Shown: one piece after another, positions 43,574 through 50,909 of the stretch
How positions within the stretch are numbered: the stretch's first letter is position 1
Layout of the letters: each line of letters begins with the position of its first letter
Assembly (NCBI GenBank): GCA_022511065.1
Contig: JAFLSG010000003.1
Coordinates: forward strand, 1 to 64,000
Direction of reading: 5' to 3'
Length of the DNA stretch: 64,000 bases
Origin: Prevotella sp.
GTDB lineage: Bacteria > Bacteroidota > Bacteroidia > Bacteroidales > Bacteroidaceae
Position numbers and translations under genes: made by a program
Notes under the pieces: generated by a model
Databases searched by the model: none
Told to the model about the DNA's origin: nothing
The model's input: the letters and a program-made list of their open reading frames with translations, nothing else

Positions 43574-44557
43574 TCAGAATTTGCCCAGTATTCGGTCTAA
43601 CACCCAGTTCACGGGCGTTGCTGACACACTGGTACAGGTACACACCGAGATTCCTTGCAGATGCTCTATCACCGTCTTAATCAGCGGATATTGCACGTAT
43701 GGTGGATTCGGCACGGTAATGCTCTGCGTGCCGTCACTCGTATGCAATTGTATGGGAGTATAGTTAAACACCGAGAAACTTACCTGCCCCTTGTCGCCAA
43801 TCACCTCTATGCAGTCCTCACGTGCCGACTCATGCGCCACGAAGCACCACGAGCCACTACCCGGCAAGCCGTTCTCAAAGCGGAAACATGCACTCACGGA
43901 ATCTTCTGCCTCGTAAAGTCCGCCACGGTTATTGCAAATGCCGCGCGCCTCAAGTATCACGCCAAACATATCCTGCAACAAATCTAACTGATGCGGAGCC
44001 AGGTCATAGAAATACCCACCGCCCGCAATCTCTGGCTGCAAACGCCACGGAAGCGACTCCGGGTGTTCATAGTCAAGCTCGCGCGGAGGCACGGCGAAGC
44101 GCACCTGCACATTGACAGCCTTGCCGATGACACCGCTTTCCACAATGTCCTTCACCTTCTGGAAATAAGGAAGATAACGGCGGTAGTATGCCACGAAGCA
44201 GGGCACGCCCGTCTGCTCCGATACGCGGTTGATACGTGCGCAGTCCTCATAGCTTGCCGCCAAGGGCTTCTCTACATAGACAGGCTTGCCCGCTTTCATC
44301 GCCATAATCGCGTATGTGGCGTGGCTTGAGGGAGGTGTTGCCACATAGATGGCATTCACGTCAGGATCGTCTATCAGCGACTGCGCATCGGTGTACCACT
44401 TCTTGATGCCGTGCTCGGTGGCGTAGGCGTGTGCTTTCTGCGCCGAGCGGCTCATCACCGCCTCCACGCTTGAGCCTTCCACATCGCTGAACGCAGGGCC
44501 GCTTTTCGTCTCCACGACCTCACCGCAACCGATGAATCCCCACTTCAAAATCTTCAT
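43574..44557 (-). CDS. Gfo/Idh/MocA family NAD(P)-dependent oxidoreductase
   Basis: The 327-residue protein starts with a Rossmann nucleotide motif (WGFIGCGEVVE) and carries VYVATPPSSHATYAIMAMKAGKPVYVEKPLAASYEDC with the EKP signature, then a C-terminal alpha/beta domain (GGGYFYDLAPHQLDLLQDMFG). Family members oxidise or epimerise sugars and inositols; the substrate is not identifiable. First gene of a minus-strand run with DUF4421, DUF1460 and YkvA. Confidence 0.92.
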   Translation of the reverse strand: MKILKWGFIGCGEVVETKSGPAFSDVEGSSVEAVMSRSAQKAHAYATEHGIKKWYTDAQSLIDDPDVNAIYVATPPSSHATYAIMAMKAGKPVYVEKPLAASYEDCARINRVSEQTGVPCFVAYYRRYLPYFQKVKDIVESGVIGKAVNVQVRFAVPPRELDYEHPESLPWRLQPEIAGGGYFYDLAPHQLDLLQDMFGVILEARGICNNRGGLYEAEDSVSACFRFENGLPGSGSWCFVAHESAREDCIEVIGDKGQVSFSVFNYTPIQLHTSDGTQSITVPNPPYVQYPLIKTVIEHLQGISVCTCTSVSATPVNWVLDRILGKF

Positions 44558-44575
44558 TTACACACAATTTTGGGG

Positions 44576-44583
44576 CAAAGTTA
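44576..44583 (-). promoter_or_regulatory. -7 box TAACTTTG for the oxidoreductase operon
   Basis: Minus-strand TAnnTTTG match 18 bases upstream of the ATG at 44557. Confidence 0.75.
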
Positions 44584-44630
44584 GTAATTTTAACTAAAAT
44601 AGTTTGTTTTTTCGTGCAAGTTTTTAGACT

Positions 44631-44664
44631 TTTACAGTTTATAAGGGTAAGTTAAACCTGTAAA
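44631..44664. promoter_or_regulatory. Inverted repeat upstream of the NigD-ECF operon
   Basis: TTTACAGTTTA at 44631-44641 faces TTAAACCTGTAAA at 44652-44664, 13 bases before the NigD-like start. No clear TAnnTTTG box was found for this operon, so the site may be part of an alternative (for example ECF-driven) promoter or an operator. Confidence 0.4.
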
Positions 44665-44676
44665 ACAAAAAACAAC

Positions 44677-45438
44677 ATGAGAAAAATTAGTTTATTTTTG
44701 GTAAGTCTTGGGTTGGCAGCCACGACTTTTATCTTTCAATCTTGCCTGAATGACGACGACAATGACTACAGCGTCGCTTACCCCAACGCACTCGTCACGG
44801 TGAAGCCCAACGCAGACAACACTTCGTTCTGCATGCAGCTTGAAGATAACCTGCCGATGCTCTGGCCCGTCAATATGCGAGAGTCTCCCTTCGGGGCGAA
44901 AGAGGTGCGGGCACTAATAAATTTCCGCGAGCCGACAGATGCAGAACTCAAAAACGGCGGCATTATCGCAGGCTACACCAATGTCTATGTGAACTGGATG
45001 GACTCTATTCTCACCAAACCGATGGCAGAGAATTTCGGCGAGGAGCAGAATAGGGAGATTTATGGCAAGGATCCCGTGGAGATTGTCAATGACTGGGTGA
45101 CAGTAGCCGAGGATGGTTATCTCACGCTGCGCATCCGCACACGCTGGGGATTCACGAAGCATCACCTGAGTCTCGTGCATCGCACTGATGTGGACACGCC
45201 TTATCACGTAACGTTCTATCACGATGCGGAAGGCGATAACGGTGACCGTGTAGGCGATGCTCTCGTGGCCTTTAACCTCGCCGGACTTCCTGATACGCAG
45301 GGCGAGACCGTGGATCTCACATTAGAGTGGGAATCTTTCTCTGGTCCGAAGACCACCAAGTTCAAATACTGCACCCGCAAGGCTTCTGGCGCACAGCCTA
45401 CGGCCATGGAAAGGGCAACGGAAAAGAATATCGAATAA
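44677..45438 (+). CDS. NigD-like lipoprotein
   Basis: The 253-residue protein has a lipoprotein signal peptide (MRKISLFLVSLGLAATTFIFQSC) with an acidic run (LNDDDNDY) after the cysteine, and beta-rich NigD-like domains (INFREPTDAELKNG, TLRIRTRWGFTKHHLSLVH). NigD proteins are Bacteroidetes lipoproteins, first linked to bacteriocin immunity operons, with unclear function. Three bases before the ECF sigma gene, so it is the first gene of that operon and possibly a target or sensor of the sigma system. Confidence 0.87.
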   Translation: MRKISLFLVSLGLAATTFIFQSCLNDDDNDYSVAYPNALVTVKPNADNTSFCMQLEDNLPMLWPVNMRESPFGAKEVRALINFREPTDAELKNGGIIAGYTNVYVNWMDSILTKPMAENFGEEQNREIYGKDPVEIVNDWVTVAEDGYLTLRIRTRWGFTKHHLSLVHRTDVDTPYHVTFYHDAEGDNGDRVGDALVAFNLAGLPDTQGETVDLTLEWESFSGPKTTKFKYCTRKASGAQPTAMERATEKNIE

Positions 45439-45441
45439 GAC

Positions 45442-46014
45442 GTGCGGCTATCTACAGGGAATCAGGAAGAACGCCTCGCCGAGCGACTGCGCAGCGGTGA
45501 CAGCGATGCGATGCGGGAATTCTATGCCCTGTACGGCGGGCACTTGGCGAAAGTCTGCGCCCGATATATAGCCGATGCCGAAGACACCAAGGATGTATTT
45601 CAAGACACCCTTGTCCGCATCTTCTCCCGCGTGGGAGACTTCACCTATCGTGGTTCAGGCTCTTTACAGGCTTGGGCCACGAAGGTTGCGGTAAACGAAT
45701 CATTGAAATTCCTGCGGCAGCAGAAACGCAACGAACTGGCTCAGCTCACCCACGATGTGGCTGATGAATCAGGGGAAGATGACCCGTCAGTCCGCGACAT
45801 ACCGCCAGAAGTATTTCTGAGGATGGTGCGCGAGCTGCCCACAGGCTACCGCACGGTGTTCAACCTCTACGTATTCGAGGAAAAGAGCCACAAGGAGATA
45901 GCCGATTTGCTCGGTATCAAGAAAGACACCTCATCCTCTCAACTCAGCAGGGCGAAGAAACTGCTTGCCCAAAAGATTAAAGAATACACCAACTCCAAAC
46001 AAAACCCACGATGA
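45442..46014 (+). CDS. ECF-type RNA polymerase sigma factor
   Basis: The 190-residue protein has sigma region 2 (about 20-95: AEDTKDVFQDTLVRIFSRVGDF, WATKVAVNESLKFLR) and region 4 (about 125-185: LPTGYRTVFNLYVFEEKSHKEIADLLGI). It lacks regions 1 and 3, as ECF factors do. The start is GTG at 45442, three bases after the NigD stop. The stop overlaps the next start as ATGA, so it is coupled to the anti-sigma/barrel gene, its likely regulator. Confidence 0.9.
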   Translation: MRLSTGNQEERLAERLRSGDSDAMREFYALYGGHLAKVCARYIADAEDTKDVFQDTLVRIFSRVGDFTYRGSGSLQAWATKVAVNESLKFLRQQKRNELAQLTHDVADESGEDDPSVRDIPPEVFLRMVRELPTGYRTVFNLYVFEEKSHKEIADLLGIKKDTSSSQLSRAKKLLAQKIKEYTNSKQNPR

Positions 46015-47252
46015 AAGAACAGACAAGAAAGGAAATGCAGCAGAAGATGGCGGAATGTCAGATGTCCGCCCCGGAAGTGTCGTGGGCAGAGATTGAGCAG
46101 GCCGTCGCTGCGCAAAGGCAATCCACACCGAAAAAGCGAGCCCGGATAATTCCCATGCTGCACAAAAGGATTGCAGCCGCAGCTGCCATTATCTTGTTGG
46201 CGGGGGGTATAGGCTATTGGGCATGGCATCAGCAAAGAGAGACAGGAAATTTGCAAGAGCAGATTGTCGCCTCCGTGGAAAAAATCGAAGCCCCCAAGTC
46301 TGCGACAAAGACTGTAACATCCGCAGAGCCTGCAACCAATCCGAAGTTATACGCTTCTGCAACAGCACACACATATAATCACGTAATAAAAAATAACATA
46401 CAAATCAAAGAAAACCACGAAAACACACAAGCGAAAGAAGAAAAAGAAGAAGCGCAAACAATCATAAACAGCACACAAAGGGAGGAGTCCGCTCAAACAA
46501 TCGCATCCCATTCCAAGACCATGACTGACACCCATTCCCAATTTACTGCGACTCCTCCCGCAACCAACAACCGACTGACTGCGAAACTCTATGTAGCTAA
46601 TACCATGAACAGCTACGCCGGCAGTAACACATTCATCCCTGCATTGATGAGTGCCCATCCTTTCGGGACATACGATGAAGAGATGGATGACAATGCCGGC
46701 GTACCTTTGTACGGTAATTTTCAGGAAATCAAGAATGATATCCGACACCATCAGCCATTGCGTTTTGGTCTCTCCATCCGCTATGCCCTCAACAACAGAT
46801 GGAGCGTGGAGAGCGGTCTTTCCTACAGTCACCACAAGTCGGACCTCATAAAGCAATCCGGCGACCAAAAGACCATCACCGAGCAACAACTCTCCTACAT
46901 CGGCATCCCCCTCAGCGCACAATATCTTATTTGGAACATCGGCCGCCTCAACCTCTATGCTTCTGCGGGCGGAATGGTGGAAAAGATGGTGAAAGGCAAG
47001 CGCACCACGCAACCCTCCCCCACGAACAACACCCCGGAAGCAAGTACAACGGAAAGCGTCAGCATCTCCCCTTTGCAGCTCTCGCTCAACTGTGCGCTCG
47101 GTGCAGAGTTCCAAGTCGCCAAGTCCCTCAGCCTTTACGCAGAGCCAGGTCTCGGCTATTACTTCGACAACGGCAGCACCGTGCCCACCATCTATCAAGA
47201 CAAGCCGCTGAACTTAAACCTCAGCTTCGGCCTCCGCTTCAGTTTCGAGTAA
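46011..47252 (+). CDS. Probable anti-sigma factor fused to an outer-membrane beta-barrel
   Basis: The 413-residue protein has a short cytoplasmic N-terminus (about 1-50, KEMQQKMAECQMSAPEVSWAEIEQAV), one membrane helix (about 53-71, RIAAAAAIILLAGGIGYWAW), a long polar Thr/Glu/Gln-rich periplasmic stretch (about 75-195), and a C-terminal domain of amphipathic strands ending in FGLRFSFE, typical of PorT-like outer-membrane barrels. If both membrane parts are real, one chain spans inner and outer membranes and could report envelope state to the sigma factor encoded just upstream. ATGA overlap with that gene supports coupling. The anti-sigma role is inferred from position and layout. Confidence 0.7.
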   Translation: MKEQTRKEMQQKMAECQMSAPEVSWAEIEQAVAAQRQSTPKKRARIIPMLHKRIAAAAAIILLAGGIGYWAWHQQRETGNLQEQIVASVEKIEAPKSATKTVTSAEPATNPKLYASATAHTYNHVIKNNIQIKENHENTQAKEEKEEAQTIINSTQREESAQTIASHSKTMTDTHSQFTATPPATNNRLTAKLYVANTMNSYAGSNTFIPALMSAHPFGTYDEEMDDNAGVPLYGNFQEIKNDIRHHQPLRFGLSIRYALNNRWSVESGLSYSHHKSDLIKQSGDQKTITEQQLSYIGIPLSAQYLIWNIGRLNLYASAGGMVEKMVKGKRTTQPSPTNNTPEASTTESVSISPLQLSLNCALGAEFQVAKSLSLYAEPGLGYYFDNGSTVPTIYQDKPLNLNLSFGLRFSFE

Positions 47253-47355
47253 TATGCTTGGAATAATTTAGCAAAAATACGCCATTTTTTCAGAAGCCCC
47301 AAATAAATATACTAAATTTTTCATTCATTTTTTTCGTTATTCTAACATTTCTTCG

Positions 47356-47363
47356 TAATTTTG
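47356..47363 (+). promoter_or_regulatory. -7 box TAATTTTG ahead of the non-coding region
   Basis: Exact TAnnTTTG match, 467 bases before the next start codon (47830). It implies a transcript with a long leader or an independent RNA. Confidence 0.7.
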
Positions 47364-47367
47364 CCCC

Positions 47368-47762
47368 CGACCAAGCCAGTCATGCCGACTACAGTCAGTA
47401 ATGGCTGCAAGGCAGAAAGGACAGGGCGGGTCAAACAAAGACATCGATGGAATCTCGGAGGCCGACGGAGCCGTTTGTAGGGCTGGCCAAAGAGGAAAGG
47501 ACGTTTTCGGACGTTACTATCTGTATTCTCAAACTTAGCAAACTTGAATCCAAGTACAGAGGTAATGCAACTGAAGCGTCCGCGTGGGTGTATTATATCC
47601 CGACCATTCATTAGCCGTCAGCGTATGCCGCGGTTAAAGTTTGGGCGTATTTATAATATCACTCGGCGTGGGCTGGCTTGCGTTGCTTATCCTTACTTGG
47701 GGGCAATGCTAAGGCCTGAGAATGGGGATAGGCGCGGAGAAAGTAACTCCCACGTCTTTTTC
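47368..47762 (+). ncRNA. Candidate structured RNA of about 395 bases
   Basis: The 577 bases between 47252 and 47830 hold no convincing gene. After the promoter at 47356, the 3' part folds by eye into nested helices: GCGTGGG (47666-47672) with CCCACGT (47749-47755), TGCG (47679-47682) with CGCG (47733-47736), and CTTATCC (47686-47692) with GGATAGG (47726-47732). It is followed by TCTTTTT (47755-47761), as at an intrinsic terminator. Upstream there are further short stems (AGCCA/TGGCT and GGCC/GGCC). I do not recognise RNase P, tmRNA, SRP or 6S motifs. It could also be a leader of the next operon. Confidence 0.4.
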
Positions 47763-47829
47763 ATTTCCAACCAATAAGTATCACCGCTGAATTTGGGAGC
47801 TTAGGAGGCAACTAAATATTGCACCTGTT

Positions 47830-48504
47830 ATGAGAAAGGCCGTTCTATTCATTGCATTGTGCCTGTTGGCCGGCACAACCGAGAGCCATGCACAGCTCAC
47901 AAAGGAACAGCGCAAAGAGCGTAAGGAAATCACCAAGTCCTCAAAGTCGCAACTAAACGAGAAAGCCACGAAAGCCGCCCGCAAGGAAGCCAACACGCTG
48001 AAGAAAGCAGGTTGGCAGAATGCCCCCGGTGCGCTTCCCATCGAGAAGCAGCTCGACAAGTCCTATCTGATGCAGTACGAATACGACGAAGAAATGTACC
48101 CCAAATATATCATGGCAGAGGCAATGAGCATCGGGGGAAACTATGATGCCGCCAAGATGCAAGCCGTAGAACTCGCAAAGCAGAACCTTGCCGGGCAGAT
48201 TCAGACCGAAGTGACCGCATTGATTGAGAACACCGTCGCCAACGCACAGCTCCAAGGCGAGGAGGCAGAGTCAATAACCCGCAGCGTCATGGCCGCCAAA
48301 AATCTTATCTCGCAAAGCCTTGGTAGAACCATTCCAGTCGTTGAGGTTTACCGCACCCTTCAGAATAAGAATAAGGAGGTGCTTGTGCGCATAGCCTATA
48401 GCGGCGACGCTGCCAAGAAAGTGGCGAAGGAAGCCATCCGTAAAGACTTGGAGCAACGAGGCGACAATCTGCACAAGAAACTCGACGAGCTTTTAGGTTG
48501 GTAA
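47830..48504 (+). CDS. Secreted LPP20-like protein
   Basis: The 224-residue protein has a signal peptide (MRKAVLFIALCLLAGTTESHA, leaving Gln), a Lys/Glu-rich helical region (about 25-60), then an LPP20-like domain (about 95-205: AMSIGGNYDAAKMQAVELAKQNLAGQI ... VVEVYRTLQNKNKEVLVRIAYS). The LPP20 fold is found in periplasmic and outer-membrane proteins of unclear function. The stop overlaps the next ATG by one base (TAATG). First gene of the six-gene cluster with a caspase-like protein. The LPP20 assignment is a pattern judgement. Confidence 0.7.
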   Translation: MRKAVLFIALCLLAGTTESHAQLTKEQRKERKEITKSSKSQLNEKATKAARKEANTLKKAGWQNAPGALPIEKQLDKSYLMQYEYDEEMYPKYIMAEAMSIGGNYDAAKMQAVELAKQNLAGQIQTEVTALIENTVANAQLQGEEAESITRSVMAAKNLISQSLGRTIPVVEVYRTLQNKNKEVLVRIAYSGDAAKKVAKEAIRKDLEQRGDNLHKKLDELLGW

Positions 48505-49370
48505 TGCGCCGCGCCACTCTCCTACTTCTGATGACAATAGTCACCGCTTCCTATGCCCAGAAAGTGCAGAAAGTAACGGCGACCTACACTTACCATGCTC
48601 CCGAAAATGTAACTTTGGAGCAGGCAAAAGCCACCGCCTTGGACAGGGCAAAGCTACAAGTCATTGCCGATGCGTTTGGCACTATCGTGTCGCAGACCAA
48701 TTCCACCCGCGTTGAAAACCACGGCGGAGCGTCTGCCGTCGATTTCCTTTCCATAGGAGGCAGCGATGTGCGGGGAGAGTGGTTAGAGACCATCGGCGAG
48801 CCGCAATATGAGATTTCCTATGAACAGGGCATGCTTGTTGTCAAGGTGTCAGTAAAAGGACGAATTAGGGAGATTGTCTCCGCAGCCATAGACATCAAGG
48901 CGCGGGTGCTGCGCAATGGCGTGGAAGATAGGTTTGAGAGTGAGGAGTTTCGCAGTGGCGACGACCTTTATCTCTCGTTTGTTTCTCCCGTTGATGGCTA
49001 CCTTGCCGTCTATCTTGTCGATGCAGAGCAGCGGGCATTCTGCCTCTTGCCTTACCGCAGTCAGCGTGACGGAATATATAAGGTGACTGCTAATCGCCGT
49101 TACTTGTTCTTCAACATCAAGGAGGCAGAGCCTGAGGAGCGTCAGTTTGTGGATGAATACAGGATGTCCTGTGGGGAATCGCCGGAACAAAACCAGATCT
49201 ACATCGTGTTTTCCCCGCAGCCTTTTGCGAAAGCTGCTGACAATGCCACGGCAGAACTGCTGCCAAGAGAATTGGAATATAAGGATTTTCAGAAGTGGTT
49301 GGCGAGGTGTAGGACAAAAGACGAGCAAATGACGAGTGTGTCAAAGATGATAGCGATAAAAAGTAAGTGA
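48504..49370 (+). CDS. Secreted DUF4384-like protein with LPP20-type N-terminal part
   Basis: The 288-residue protein has a signal peptide (MRRATLLLLMTIVTASYA, leaving Gln), an N-terminal domain like the LPP20 helix (LEQAKATALDRAKLQVIADAFG), and a C-terminal beta domain of DUF4384 type (about 125-235: FRSGDDLYLSFVSPVDGYLAVYLVDAEQRAFCLLPY). DUF4384 is often found beside or fused to peptidase and kinase modules of bacterial effector systems. The start ATG at 48504 overlaps the previous stop by one base, and is preferred to an upstream TTG at 48498. Confidence 0.75.
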   Translation: MRRATLLLLMTIVTASYAQKVQKVTATYTYHAPENVTLEQAKATALDRAKLQVIADAFGTIVSQTNSTRVENHGGASAVDFLSIGGSDVRGEWLETIGEPQYEISYEQGMLVVKVSVKGRIREIVSAAIDIKARVLRNGVEDRFESEEFRSGDDLYLSFVSPVDGYLAVYLVDAEQRAFCLLPYRSQRDGIYKVTANRRYLFFNIKEAEPEERQFVDEYRMSCGESPEQNQIYIVFSPQPFAKAADNATAELLPRELEYKDFQKWLARCRTKDEQMTSVSKMIAIKSK

Positions 49371-49372
49371 TT

Positions 49373-50071
49373 ATGGAAGATAAAATAAAATCAACAGGAC
49401 GTCTTATATTTAGCAGAATATGGGAACGAGAGAAATGGGTTTCCTTCTGGTTTATTATAGCCATTGTTATTGTTATATGTTGTGAAGTTTTGACAAAAAC
49501 TTATATCTTGAACTTTACAGAGGTGTTCATTACTTTCTTGTCTAAAGGAGAAGAACCTATAAAAGCGTTAGCTATCGGCTATATTTCAGGTATCTTTGTT
49601 TATTTCTTGACCAACATATTAGCCGAAACACAAAGAAGCAAACCTATACTTGTAGATATTGAAAAAACATTAAAATACCTTGTAGATACCCTTCATGATG
49701 CAGCAGAATTTATTGATTCTGATAATGCAGTAGACATTACAATACGATATATTACACAGCATGGAGGAAAACTGAATGATAATTTCACAGAATTACATCT
49801 TACAAATCAAACATTAGCAGATATACACCAAGCAATGGAAACATTTACCTCAAACGTATTATCCCATTCATCCGCGCTGACTAAAGATGAGCTTGATGCT
49901 CTTGTCAATATAAGACATTGCAGAATAGCCCGCCGCATTAGGTTTAAATATGAAGTAAATGAACTTTTCGATAAAGAACATATAAAAGAGGATTTCAGAG
50001 AATTTGTAGAATTTAATAACGATATTGTAAATCTCCGTAAGACTATAAAGAATAGAATTTACAAACAATAA
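49373..50071 (+). CDS. Inner-membrane protein with two helices, unrecognised
   Basis: The 232-residue protein has no signal peptide. It has two membrane helices (about 22-44, WVSFWFIIAIVIVICCEVL, and 63-83, ALAIGYISGIFVYFLTNIL) and a soluble helical C-terminal part (about 90-232) with His/Asp/Glu-rich segments but no motif I know. Base composition is strongly AT-rich compared with the genes on both sides. Start: ATG at 49373; an in-frame GTG at 49367 is possible but overlaps the previous stop. It lies between DUF4384 and SEL1 genes and is the only cytoplasm-facing member, so it may link the periplasmic proteins to the cell interior. Confidence 0.6.
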   Translation: MEDKIKSTGRLIFSRIWEREKWVSFWFIIAIVIVICCEVLTKTYILNFTEVFITFLSKGEEPIKALAIGYISGIFVYFLTNILAETQRSKPILVDIEKTLKYLVDTLHDAAEFIDSDNAVDITIRYITQHGGKLNDNFTELHLTNQTLADIHQAMETFTSNVLSHSSALTKDELDALVNIRHCRIARRIRFKYEVNELFDKEHIKEDFREFVEFNNDIVNLRKTIKNRIYKQ

Positions 50072-50084
50072 AAAAATTACGACA

Positions 50085-50909
50085 ATGAAAAAAGTATTTA
50101 TTTGTATCGTCCTTCTTTCAATGATGGGAGGTGAATGTTTTTCGCAAAGTGTATGGAGAATGGTAAAGCCAATATTTTCCGATGCTGACAAAGAAGCCCT
50201 AACAGCTCTTGATAAAGGGTATGCATTAGCCGAACAAGGCAAGTGGGCAGAGGCATTTCCTTACCTAAAGTTTGGAGCAGATAAGGGGAACATATCAATA
50301 GCCCAACATGAAGTGGCAATATGCTATCAAGAAGGTGATGGAGTGGCTCAAGATTTTGCAGAAGCTCTCAAATACTTACATAAAGCTGCTACAAACCCTA
50401 AGCCTTGGGGGGCAGCCTTTCTTTCATTAGGAAATTGTTACTATATGGGTATAGGTACGCCTAAAAATTATGAAGAAGCATTTAAATGGTATCTCAAAGG
50501 TGCTGATATTCCTGATGGTGTTGTAACAAGAGAGGATATTACGGCACAATGCATGCATAGAATAGGATATGCCTATCTTGTAGGGCAAGGAGTTCAACAA
50601 GATGGAAATCAGGCAGTCTATTGGCTGAAGAAAGCTGCCGAGTACGAAGACGACCGCTCCATTCGCATACTTGCTGTGTCTTATTTGTCAGGCGACGGAG
50701 TTGAAAAAAACGAGGTAGAGGGCGTAAAATGGCTTAAAAAAGCAGTAGAATTTGGCGATGCTTATTTGCAATACCAGATGGGAATAGTATATGAAAATGG
50801 TATAGGGAATACACCAAAAGACAAATCAAAAGCATTGGAATGGTATAGAAAAGCGGTTGAAAATGGATATACCCCCGCATTAGATGCGATAAGGAAATTA
50901 GAAAGATGA
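50085..50909 (+). CDS. Secreted SEL1-repeat protein
   Basis: The 274-residue protein has a signal peptide (MKKVFICIVLLSMMGGECFS, leaving Gln) and about six SEL1-like repeats (about 40-270), for example AQHEVAICYQEGDGVAQDFAEALKYLHKAA and LAVSYLSGDGVEKNEVEGVKWLKKAVEFGD. SEL1 repeats are TPR-like helical scaffolds for protein binding. AT-rich. Its stop overlaps the caspase-like gene start as ATGA (50906-50909), so the two are translationally coupled, and it is a good candidate partner of the SEL1 half of that protein. Confidence 0.85.
   Translation: MKKVFICIVLLSMMGGECFSQSVWRMVKPIFSDADKEALTALDKGYALAEQGKWAEAFPYLKFGADKGNISIAQHEVAICYQEGDGVAQDFAEALKYLHKAATNPKPWGAAFLSLGNCYYMGIGTPKNYEEAFKWYLKGADIPDGVVTREDITAQCMHRIGYAYLVGQGVQQDGNQAVYWLKKAAEYEDDRSIRILAVSYLSGDGVEKNEVEGVKWLKKAVEFGDAYLQYQMGIVYENGIGNTPKDKSKALEWYRKAVENGYTPALDAIRKLER

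Noticed and set aside
47544..47777. A 77-codon open frame in the non-coding gap
   Set aside because: Basic, motif-free peptide that covers the stem-forming part and the T-run of the candidate RNA; paired helices explain the sequence better than a protein.
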